Shown: positions 45,177-55,058 of the stretch, piece after piece
How the letters are laid out: each line of letters starts with the position of its first letter
Position numbering within the stretch: the first letter of the stretch is position 1
Program-made: the position numbers and the translations under genes
The notes under the pieces: model-generated
Told to the model about the DNA's origin: nothing
Database searches by the model: none
The model's input: the letters and a program-made list of their open reading frames with translations, nothing else
Origin: Gracilariopsis chorda
Lineage: Eukaryota; Rhodophyta; Florideophyceae; Gracilariales; Gracilariaceae
Assembly (NCBI GenBank): GCA_003194525.1
Contig: NBIV01000151.1
Span: 124,001-188,000, forward strand
Direction: 5' to 3'
DNA: 64,000 nt

Positions 45177-45404
45177 TTGAAATTACTGTGCCCCGTGTGC
45201 CGCCTGTGCTGTAAGGACGTCTTGGGTTACGGTCACCACTACCTTACAGGAGAACATCAGCACCGAGTGTCAGCATTTCTGGAATACGCAAACGTTGCGA
45301 CGTTCGAGGACGGTGAGCCAATTATAAGTGTTTCGCGGACTCTAAAGGAAACTCCGGACACTATAAGCACTGTTGTGAAACAATTAGTTGCTCCTCAACA
45401 ATAA
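45177..45404 (+). other. Small zinc-finger-like ORF
   Basis: This open frame of 75 codons begins LLCPVCRLCCKDVLGYGHHYLTG and continues EHQHRVSAFLEYAN. The spacing C-x2-C-x12-H-x4-H fits a single C2H2 or U1-type finger. It lies about 50 bp upstream of the gag relic on the same strand. It could be a leader protein of that element, a small host gene, or chance. The end at 45,404 is followed by AATAAA (45,402-45,408). No usable ATG lies at the start. Confidence 0.3.
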
Positions 45405-45452
45405 ATATTTGAGAAAATTACTGATTTATTATTGCTTACTCTTTGATCTAAA

Positions 45453-46095
45453 ATGGCCAATCAAAGTACTCCTTCCTTTGAGCAAGGCTTACAAGCCATA
45501 AAAGAGCTGAGGCAACAAGTGACTAGTTTGCAACAACAATTGCATAATGCTAATCAGGAATTTGTTAATTTAAGCAACACTACACAACCCGATAGCTCAA
45601 TAAAGATTGGTAAACCAGATAAATTTACAGGTAAAGGAGTACGTAGTTGGAATAAATGCCTGGAAAGTGTTCTTGCCAGTATGACCAAACCTCTAAGTGA
45701 AGAGGAAACAATTAAGTTTGCTGTCAGTTATATGAGTGGTGATGCGCAACAATGGTGGGAGCTTGTCACAATAGATGGTAGCGAGCTGTGGGCGCCATCA
45801 CGAGACGGTGACGCAGGGGGCCAAAATAAATGACAAATTACCTAAAAAGGGTGTTCCTCGTAGCTCAAAGCCCCAACAAAATCAAACGACTCGAACAAAA
45901 GATCAAACGAACAACCAATGCAGGGAGCAAAATGACCCAACCTGCAACGATAACAACAAATACAAAAGAAGAGCACAAGGCTCAATCCAAAGAAAAACTT
46001 CTTGGTACTTCTTGAAACGGCGCACAACCCAAGAACTATTTCAAGGGTCCTTAGGAGTCAAACTCCCGGCTTCCGGTAAGAAACTCCGGATGTGA
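45453..46095 (+). mobile_element. gag relic of an LTR retrotransposon
   Basis: Starts with an ATG and a coiled coil (LKELRQQVTSLQQQLHNANQEF-like). The retrotransposon gag signature follows: KIGKPDKFTGKGVRSWNKCL and SYMSGDAQQWWELV. A basic, Gln/Asn/Lys-rich tail follows, as in nucleocapsid regions. It is most like Ty3/gypsy gag. Fragmentary, with no pol on this strand; broken in at least two places and looks old. Confidence 0.6.
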
Positions 46096-46459
46096 AGTGA
46101 TTTCTGCAGCCTACCCACTTCAGCAGCAACCAGAAGCAGGTGCGTACAACCCTTACAGGGCCCACAAAGGAGAGCTACTAGCAGTGGGATATGCTTTCAC
46201 TCTATACCCAATCTGGCCCTTTGCAGGGGAGGTTGCACGGCTTGTAGCCTGCGGACAGCTTCCCGTCAAGCACCTCCGTTTGGAAACCACCAGGCCTTTC
46301 TACCGTCACCGTTACCCAAGCAAAGCTCCGGTGGGGGCTCACAGACGACAGAAGCGCCTTTGGTACGCACTACCTGTCTCCCGTCCACGCCAAAGGCACT
46401 TCAAGCGGTCTCAACGACGTTATGCTACACCCCAAGTATGCACAAAGCAGCGAGCCCCT

Positions 46460-46830
46460 CACTAAGTGCGGTTGAGAGTTGATGGTTGATAGTAAAAGTT
46501 GAGACAATTGCGGGGGTGAGGACTTTGAGATGTGGTTCTTGATATAAGCCCAGACCGAAGTCCCAGACTCAACTCGCCCTTTTATGGAGTCAAAAAGCAC
46601 GCAAAACAACACAGAAACGCATTAATACTTTCTAATTACTCATGTGTGCGTCTAGGTTAATCCATTGGCTTTCAGAAGCCTCTGGAGCTGCACACTAACC
46701 AATAGTATTTTAGCAACGGGCGCCTGCATCACCGAAATACAGTGGTAATGCTGGGCCAGCGAAGCTTAGAATGCTCCAGACACTGCTGGAGCACTCTACA
46801 CGTCAGTTCCAGCAGTGCTGGAACATTCTA
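46460..46830 (-). mobile_element. Candidate LTR with two hairpins
   Basis: This lies at the 3' side of the minus-strand integrase relic. It contains two perfect hairpins, TGCTCCAG/CTGGAGCA (46,773-46,794) and GTTCCAGCA/TGCTGGAAC (46,806-46,824), which share the same core. It is proposed as LTR material on position alone; no second copy was found. Confidence 0.3.
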
Positions 46831-48200
46831 CCAACTTCGCAACCAACACAATCTTGGCCCCAAAGGTTGCTACGCCGCGGCAACCTTGAAAATCTAAACT
46901 CCATTCGGACGCAGAAAGAACATCTTCAAGCGACGAGCGTGTATGCCATGTCTGGTGTAGCGCTTGTGTGGGGAAACAATGTGTAGTGGCGTTGCGTTGC
47001 TCTAACAACACGACATGGGCCAAAGAACTTCGAAGAGAATGCAGGCCCGCTAATCGTTGTATTCAAGGCCTTTCTCTTTGCAACCAAAACCAGATCGCCG
47101 ACTTGAAACTTCTTTCTCTTCTTCTACTGAAAATTTTGGCTGCGTGTGAGCGCAGGACGCTCCCGCCTGGGGTTTCATGCTGCTAAAGCTTCGACTGCTT
47201 GGAATATGTCTGTAGAATTCGTTCTTCTAGTAACCACGCCATCCTCCTCTCGGGCCATGCGCGGCTTCACGCCATGAGGTAGCTCGAAAGGCGAGATTCC
47301 ACTGGCTAGGTGTCTGCGACGGTATCCATACAGCACAAAAGAAAGCTCATAGTCTCAACTAGAACGGTTGGCAAGCACCATCTTTCCAAAAGACCGCTTA
47401 AGTGTAGCAACCATACTCTCAGCTCTACCATTTGACATGGGAGCGTAAGCCAGGACTTTCTTCCACTTGATACCATTCTCTTCCATGAAAGCTCAAAGTG
47501 AGTTAGAAGTAAAGCAAGTAGCGCTGTCTGACAAAATGATCCTAGGCAGCCCGACAGCAGAAATGATCATGTTCTTCTCAAATTCATTAACAACTTGTGA
47601 CGTAGATGTTTTGGTGGGAATAGAAATAGGCCAGCCAGTCAAGTGCTACACACAAACCAGAAGAAACCTGTGTCCGGACTTGCTTTTTGGGAATGGGCCT
47701 GCAAAAGCAATCGAGTATAAATCAAAAAGAGAGGACATGGGAGTATGTCAGCACTGTCAATTCCTGACGTAGTTGCGGTCCAAAAACACCATAGACGGAG
47801 AACATGAGTGAGAATCTCCCCCCGTGCAATCGCATCGGTTATGTACGTACATCTAGGAGTGGTGTTTCCATCCTCAATCACTTCACGCTCCATTTCGAAA
47901 CGTTGCCGAAACTCTTAGGAGTTGAACGTTTTGTCAGCAACCTCATATCCCAAATCAGTATGAATATCTGCGATAGAATGATCCGATGTGGCACCAGGAA
48001 GATTATGCATCCAGTTCTGCAGTTTTCCCATTTCGGGCCTCCCTCGCTTTGGACGCGATTCATAGCGCTGTTGCAAAGAGTTTGCGAATGTATCGATTTG
48101 GCTGAACGCAGCCAAGAAGGTAAGATCACGCAAATGACCAAAGACGGGATCGATGTCTGCTCCCAGGCGTTTTTGGGCTGCCACTGTCGTGGCCAGCGTA
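46831..48200 (-). mobile_element. Ty3/gypsy integrase relic
   Basis: Minus-strand pol fragment. The integrase catalytic core is recognisable by DLYSIAFAGPFPKSKSGHRF, and its later part can be followed to an LTR-proximal tail at about 46,830. The reverse transcriptase that should lie further right is absent; a Vps33-like gene relic begins at 48,233. The fossil is heavily broken (more than ten disruptions), so clearly older than the 21-31 kb element. Its strand is opposite to the nearby gag relic, so these are two separate elements or an inversion. Confidence 0.6.
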
Positions 48201-48232
48201 TTTTCTTTTTATATCAATAGTTCCATAGCATC

Positions 48233-49170
48233 CTACAAGATGATAGACGAAATAGCAAGATCAATAATGCTGTTGTGAAGACCGATTGCTTCAGCCAGTA
48301 AACCCTCGAATGTTCCTTGAGTAAGAAGCGCGGTAACAACATCGCAGCCACGGTCAATAATAACCAGATTGACTGCACGGTGTTTTGAAGAGTTCTCGAC
48401 AACCTCAGCCAGTGTGGGCATATGAGATTCGTACTTGGTTTTATCCGCGTGTGGGTTAGTTACCGCAGAATTAAAGTCGAGTAGTGAGAAGTTCTGATGA
48501 GCGGCAAATGCTGAAGCAGTCATATGACGGGTGGACACATCTGGAGAAGATTGAATAGAAGAAGGAAGTGAGTCAGAATGATGATGTTGAACGCTATACA
48601 TCTGGCCGTGAGTCTCAAGCAGCTCTTCCGCAACGGCAGCGCCAGCGCCCCCTGCTGATCGCATGGTGGCGCCGTCGAGATTCTAGGATTTTGCCATGGA
48701 CGACAGGGCGGCGGCTGTTGCCAAATTGGCAAAGTTATCGCCATCAAGAACAATCTGACGGAATGCTCGCGGCCAGTCGAGAGTGACTAGATTGGCTTCG
48801 AGCGGAAAGAAGTGAAACGGAAGCACGGGATGTGAATATCTGATAAGTCTGCCTTCCAAAAGACTTTCTCAACAATCTTTGAGCAACGCGGCGTGATCAG
48901 AACAAGAAACGTGGTCGGAGGTGGTTCTTGAAAAGTGGCTTGCACTTGCGGTTTGGCGGTGTCAGACGATCTGGACGCAACATGAGCAGCCTGCCGCGCA
49001 GTGAGAATGATTTGCACAATGTGGGGCGCAGCGGCGACAATGACAGCGCCGATGAGGGTGACGACAGAAGTTTGCGCAAGAGCCTTCTGCATGGAGACAC
49101 TGGGCGGACTTTCCATGGGCGCCACATATCGAATCACATGCTTATAAAAAAAAGTAGCATCCGTAAACAA
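48233..49170 (-). pseudogene. Vps33-like SM protein relic
   Basis: SM proteins of the Vps33 type work in HOPS/CORVET tethering at endosomes and vacuoles. In transcript order: TTFLVLITPRCSKIVEKVFW (near 48,910), then SFRSKPI, then in another frame REHSVRLFLMAITL-like sequence that corresponds to the family's 'FRDLFLDGD' segment. The best-preserved block follows: NLVIIDRGCDVVTALLTQG and TFEGLLAEAIGLHNSIIDLA (48,350-48,240). The family has LIILDRxVDxVTPLLTQxTYEGLLDE at this point, so the match is good. The Pro of VTPL is Ala, and T-Y-EGLLDE has become T-F-EGLLAE. Frame changes and loss of both ends show decay. Confidence 0.7.
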
Positions 49171-49822
49171 CTAGAGCGGGCGCACGAGCGAAAGGTGCAT
49201 GTCGTAAAACAACGCATCCACCACCAATGACCTGGGGACGGGTAGCGATGACACGGCGGACGAAAACGCGGGTCCCGCCTCCGAATCTTAACGTTCACTG
49301 CACTGTCTCCGGAAGTATGAACGGCAAGACAAGTGGAGGGCGTGCTGAACGCGACGGCAACGGCAGATTTGCGGCGGCTCTCACGCGACACGACATTTTG
49401 AAAGGGGGCTAGTGTCGTGCGGCGTCGCATCGAGCGCGTCGCAGACGGCAGTGAGCTCTGGCTTGCTGGCCTAGATGGCGCAGCAGCGCCGTTGCCAGCT
49501 GCTGCAGCGGACAGCACGGCACTGTTCAAGTCGAGAAGGGAGCCGCCATGAGTCCGAAAAAACCTATAGCCAGACGGCACAACACAACTGGCTGTCACCG
49601 TCACCTTGACGCTGTCGTGTACCTGCCCACATGTCCCCTGCGGCAGCTCCACCGTTCCATCGCCGACGTCGGTCCCCACGTAGTTCACTGCCATCGTGGT
49701 CATGCACCAGCTCCCTGTAGTGACGCCTCCTTCTCACCCACGCTCCAGCGCATCAGCTTGACGCCTGCGCCGCGCGTACATGCGCGCCCTTCTAACCCAT
49801 TCAGCAGGATGAGTTACTGCTC

Positions 49823-52748
49823 GTGTTGTATGAGCAGTTTCGTATGTTTTACAACTTGTTCTTCTTGCTTGTAGCGTGCTCGAACTTTACACCTGCGCTT
49901 CGCATCGGCTTTTTCTGGATCTTCTTCGGCCCTCTTATGTTCTTCTTGCTCGTGTCTATGTTTAAGGAAGCCTCTGACCGCATTTCGCGGTACAAGCGAG
50001 ACAAAATTCTCAACCAATCTCCATACACCCTGTTGCTGGGAGGAGAAGCTCCAAAACAAACCAACGCCATCTGCAAAGTCAGTTAGGAAATTCCAGTCTG
50101 CGATGTGCTTCTGCTCGAAACCAATGCCCGAGTACCAGCAGGTTGCGTTTTGCCCAAGGCTATCCCATCAGAGCCCGCGAACCCCAAGTTCTTTTCCATC
50201 GATGCGCCACACCCCAAGGAAACCATGTTTATTCGAAAAGACCAGCTGGACGATGAATCAGATTTGAAAATACGCCGCGCCGTCGCTGCCACTTATTCCA
50301 TGCCGCGGGACGAAGACAATCTTTTCAGCGACTGCGTCATCGAGGCGGAGGGCCCCAAGCGCTAGATTTACGACTTTGTGGGAACTTATTGTTCACCCTT
50401 CATGCGTAAAAGAGCCTCTCACGTTGGAGAAAACTTTATGAGCGAATATCGTCCTTGCTCCTCGGCGCCCCATCTGCGTGTTCGTGTACAACGGCAATAA
50501 AACGCGTGCAATGCTCAACAAATCCAAGTCGCAAAGCAAGGTTGGAGAGCTTGATCTTGAGGGCAATCAAAACTCCAAGATGCTTTTCATGCTTCTGTTT
50601 TCTCTTTGGGCCTTTCTTTAACGGCTTGCGAGGTTTCTCTGGTCAATGGATCTTATACGTTTTCCGCTACTTCTTGTTGCTGTTGCGATCATTCCTATTT
50701 CGATGCATGTCAATCTCGACATGGCCAAGATTGCTTATTCAACTTTCATTGAGAATGGTAACTCCGGTATGCCTGGGTGCACAGCACGCAATTCATATCC
50801 TCCAGAGGAACTCGGTCGTATCGAGTAACTCCTGACCGACAAAACTGGCACTTTGACGCAAAACGAAATGTCTTCCAAGAAGCTGCGTCTTGGTGCCATG
50901 CTCTTTGCGAGGGAATCTTTGGAAGATATTTACCAGAACGCTCGGTCGACGTTTCAACGGAATCGCAGTTTTTTCGACGCCTACTCGTCGGGCTCCGTTC
51001 CTGCGGACAACAGAAGTGTGCAAATGAATGAGGAAGCTGTTTTGTCTACGTCGGTTGCCCCAATGAGGTCAAGAAAGTCAACGTGCAGTCCTCGGGCTCA
51101 GAAACAAGTGCAAGAAGCTCTCCTTGCGAATGCACTTGCGCATACCGTCACACCCGTCGAAGATGGGAGCAAACGAACGTTACAAGCAGCAAGCCCAGAT
51201 GGAGCTGCCCTTCTTAAATTCGCCGAGTCCCTCGCCGTGATTCTCAAAGAGCACTCGATCAACAGGGTTGTGCTCAGGGTTTCTGGCGACATTACACTGA
51301 GCTACGGTATACTCGCTGAATTCCTTTTCACATCCGACGCGAAGCGAAGGGGTGTGATTGTGCAAAACCAACAGTCTAAGAACATTACGCGTTATGTGAA
51401 AGGGGCGGATACGTTCATGTTTCCAAAAGGTTCGGTACAAAGACTGGCTGGATGAAGAGTGTGGCAACTTTGCAAGGGAAGGTTTGCGAACCCTATTGTA
51501 TTCAAGGCGCGACTTGTCTATCACAGAGTACCCCACATTTTCAGAAAAGTGGCAAGTGGCCGGGACCTCTTCGTTGAATCGAAAGAAAACTATGGGAGCC
51601 GTGCAGAGCGATGTTGAACACGATATGAATTTGTTGGCACTGACTGGTGTAGAGGACAAGTTGCAGCAAAATGTTTGGGAAACATTCGAGAAGCTACGTC
51701 ACGCCGAAATCCGAGTATGGATGCTAACAGGGGACAAAGTGGAAACTGCTACTTGCATTGCCATCTCTTCTAGACTTGCAGAACGATCTCAGAGGATTTT
51801 TCGAGTACCAGGGCTTAAGAGCAGGAACGAAGCTAGTAGAGCTCTCTTGCGGTTTCGGCGGCAAGCAGGGTTGGATGCTCTCGTGGTTGATGGATCGTCG
51901 CTTCAGATTTTGCTCAATACGTTTCTGGAAGAGTTCATAGTGTTTGCAGCAACAGCTCCGGCTCCTGTAGCATGTCGATACTCGCCAATGCAGAAGGATA
52001 CTGTTGTAAAACTTTTGCCAAAGCAGCTGGACAGGAAGGTAGCTGCGATTGGTTACTGTGATAATGATGTGGGAATCATTCAACAAGCGTACGCTGGTAT
52101 CGGAATTCCTGAAAAAGAGAGAATGCAAGCTTCACTAGCAAACCGAGCTCAGTATAGCATCATTCTGCCACCTTACTCGACTTCTATTATGGCATGGGCG
52201 TAATTCTTATAGACGATCAGCAAGACTATCGCAGTTTGTAATTCATCGGGGTCTCTCTCTCTCTCTGTTTACGAACGAGTAACATCAATTCTATGCTAGC
52301 CCGGGGGTTTGCTAAGGACCCCTACAACCTATAACGCGTTCTTCGTACGATAGCTATTAGCTACAACCCGGAGTCGTGCTACACACCCTGGGTTACTACT
52401 ATACTAAGAATGCATTAGGTGTCTAGGCGTGTTCAACCGCAGAATCGTTTCGTTTCCGAGGACTGTTGCCTTCTTCATTCCACCATTTCATTCAACCTCT
52501 AGAGGTCCTCGGGTAAAGGGCATTGGGGTCTTATTATATCAATCATTCAGACTGTGTACTACGCTCTGTTTTTCTACGCAACCGTGAGCGTTTATTCAGG
52601 GTGGATCTTGGTAGGGTATGCGACGTACAAAGATTTTCAGAAAGGAAGATCATTGAATCTGAAGACGTTCTTGGTTTGGGTGTTCAAATCAATTTACCAA
52701 GGATCGATGATTATGGTTTTCTCTGCGTATGTATTATGGGATGATTAG
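49823..52748 (+). pseudogene. P4-ATPase (Neo1/ATP9 type) relic
   Basis: P4-ATPases flip phospholipids across Golgi/endosomal membranes. Conserved blocks appear in order. First is EQFRMFYNLFFLLVACSNFT with PALRIGFFW (first membrane hairpin). The actuator follows: VCDVLLLETNARVPAGCVL and FIRKDQLDDESDLK (normally DQLDGETD). Then come VYNGNKTRAMLN, the phosphorylation motif LLTDKTGTLTQNEMSS (50,830) and IRVWMLTGDKVETA. The hinge GYCDNDVGIIQQA replaces GDGGNDVxMI. The C-terminal YKDFQKGRSLNLKTFLVWVF with SIYQGSMIM is diagnostic for the Neo1/ATP9 branch. In-frame TAG at 50,084 and 50,363, TAA at 50,826 (replacing the invariant Tyr before LLTDKTGT), and several frame changes or gaps. The nucleotide-binding region is partly lost. 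Confidence 0.85.
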
Positions 52749-53802
52749 TACTTTACAACACTGCAATTGAGTGCTCTCCCACAGCTGCGTCGCCCGCGGT
52801 ACGTCCGCCACCACCCCACCCGCGGCGTTCTCTAGTAGACACCCCAACTCGTTCATCGCAAACACACCCCCTCCCTCGCGAATGGCGCGCTCCCACAGCT
52901 TCGCCGCCTGCTGTGCGTCCGCCGCCACCCCTACCGCCCCGTTCTTCAGAAGCACACCTAATTCACTCATCGCACCCACTTAATTTCCCTCACGGATGGC
53001 GCACTCGAACAGCACCAACGTTCGCGGTGCGTCTGCCGCCACCCCTTCCGCTCCATTCAGTAGTAGACACCCCAACTCATACATCGCATCCACATGATTT
53101 CCCTCGCAGATTGCGAGCTCGAACAGCTCCACCGCTCGCGCTGCATCCCTTGACACCCCGTCCACGCCATTCTTCAGAAGCAACTCAAAGTTGTTCATCG
53201 ATGTCACATGACCTCCCTCGCGAATGGCACGCTTCCACAGCCACGCCGCCTGAGGTGCATCCGCTGGCACCCCGTCTGTGCCGTGCTCCAGCGAGTCTGC
53301 CAACTTGCATAGGTCATTGACATTTGATACTTCTTGGCCGTGAAGCTCCTCTGCTTCCGCGACTGTGTTGGGGCATGTCAAAGCGTCCTCTTGGCGAAGC
53401 CACCGCGGAGTCAGTTCCAACCACCAGTTCCCTTTCTTCGTCCCCGTCTTCACGCCTTTCGCTGGCTTTGTGAGGTATGTCAATTCCTCCAAAAACCTTG
53501 ATTGCAGCTTGATGGTTCTCCTTGACGAAGCCTTTGCCGAACTGCACCACGCAAACTGGGCAGTTATCACTCTCCTCCCTTCGCTTAGAACAATGGGCAT
53601 TGATGAACTCAAGCAAACGAACCATCCTTCTCGTACAATCAGATTCTGATCTTCTTCCATTACAAAACGAGAAACAGTGCTGCATTGATCTCATCACCAT
53701 TCCGCTCTGCCTCTCATCGACATCCAAGCAAGTATCCAAAACTTGTACAATGCGTTGGAAGTGAACTTCGGTGTCCGCTCTTATTTCGATCGTTTCTTGC
53801 AT
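52734..53802 (-). pseudogene. Sel1-repeat protein, nearly intact
   Basis: The ATG is at 53,802. The first ~105 residues (HFQRIVQVLDTCLDVDERQ, ESDNCPVCVVQFGKGFVKEN) resemble no named domain; the paired Cys might bind metal. After a frame change near 53,490 the frame continues through LEHGTDGVPADAPQAAWLWK and then about four Sel1-like units of 36-37 residues (AVELFELAICEGNHVDAMYE, LGCLLLNGAEGVAADAPRT). A TAA at 52,978 splits units two and three. Sel1 repeats are helix-turn-helix scaffolds used in signalling and ER-associated degradation. The C-terminus runs into the 3' end of the P4-ATPase relic. The relatively good preservation suggests recent loss. Confidence 0.7.
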
Positions 53803-54396
53803 GCTAGTAACACAATAGCTTTCACATCTGCTTCCCTTCCATCTCTCACTCTCGCAGAACCACGTGTCGGAGACAGCATTCCTCTCATAAACTGAGTAGC
53901 GCTTCGACCGTCTCCCCCACTCTTTGTGCGCCTCCGATAGAGCCCAGAAACATGTTCAAGCTGTTTCGCAAGCCAAGATCCTCTTCTAAACTCTTCGCAT
54001 CTCTCTCCTCGTGCATCACACGTCGAGAACTGTCTCTATCGTTGCACACCATTCCCCACTCCTCTCCATTGCCACTATCATCTGTGTCTTGGAGATGCCA
54101 GAGTATTCTCGTCGTCCGAACCTGATGCCAGTCTCTTCAACGATTCCTCAACCACCATGAGCGAGTCCTTGAGAACTTTCTCTTTTGCTTCATCGTACGA
54201 GACGGGCACTTCATCTTGAACTGGTAGCTGACCCAAAGGTCACACATGCCTTACGACTCTCGTATTCTCAGTATGGACGGCATCTACGTTTCCAACTCGC
54301 TGGAATTCCTTTAGCATCCCCTCATCTTCCAATTCCAATCGACAGAATCCTACTCGGAACAGAGGCCACTATGTCCAAATTCTTGCCGTCCTCTTC
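53803..54396. other. Degraded stretch between two relics
   Basis: A minus-strand trace (VSYDEAKEKVLKDSLMVVEE near 54,150-54,210) looks helical and coding, but I cannot name it. It may belong to the 5' side of the Sel1 gene or the 3' side of the IGPS-like relic. Confidence 0.35.
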
Positions 54397-55058
54397 TCAT
54401 TGATCACAACCTTCTTCATAACTTCTTAAATCCCTGTCCAGTTCCGTATGACATTCAACAACAGATTCGATGCCCATTGCGGTTACAGCATCCATAAGTT
54501 CCATAATTTTTGGCAAGGCCGCCGCAGCAATTATGTTTACGGCTGGGGCACCGGCTACTGCAGCCTCTGCAATCTGCACTGGATCGATTATCAAGTCATG
54601 CCTCGCAATTGGCATTCCAAGATCCAAGTTGGAAGTCCTCAGAACGTTTGCATTTCTTGACAATTCCGCAGTCTCAAACCCATAAGACAACATATCAGTG
54701 ATAACGAGGGCGGCGTCGACCCCAGTTACGCTGAAGGCCCTTGCTTCACGTCCAATATCTTCTAAGTCCGCAATTTTGTTCTCCTTTTCACCAGGACGTG
54801 GAGGTTGAAACCTTTTCATTGCAGCAACAATCGAAAGTCTTCTGTCTCGTCTTCTGAGGGCTTTCGAGAGTCGATGTGACGTTTCTTGTGCATTAAAAGA
54901 ATGACAAAGATTAATAGGGTGATCGGGTCGTTCTTGAAGAGTGGACTCCATCAACTTAACCTCAATTTTCTTAGGTTCCACAGCTTCGTGTAGCAGTCTA
55001 CTAGGTTTCCAACCATTGAAACTGGTTGACAGCGAGTGGCGAAATCTTGCTCACGAGC
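54397..55058 (-). pseudogene. Indole-3-glycerol-phosphate-synthase-like relic
   Basis: IGPS (TrpC) closes the indole ring in tryptophan synthesis, using a TIM barrel. The minus strand is open from about 55,058 (LLHEAVEPKKIEVKLME) to 54,397. The barrel signature includes SIVAAMKRFQPPRP (equivalent to the IAEVKRASPS strand with its catalytic Lys), TGVDAALVITDMLSYGF, IARHDLIIDPVQIAEAAVAG (normally KDFIIDxxQI), APAVNIIAAAALP and MGIESVVECHTELDRDL (VEVH in the family). The second catalytic Lys of KDF has become R-H, which may mean an IGPS-like paralogue rather than the enzyme, or decay. The last third of the barrel is missing after CDQ, stop. No ATG lies at the start. Confidence 0.65.
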
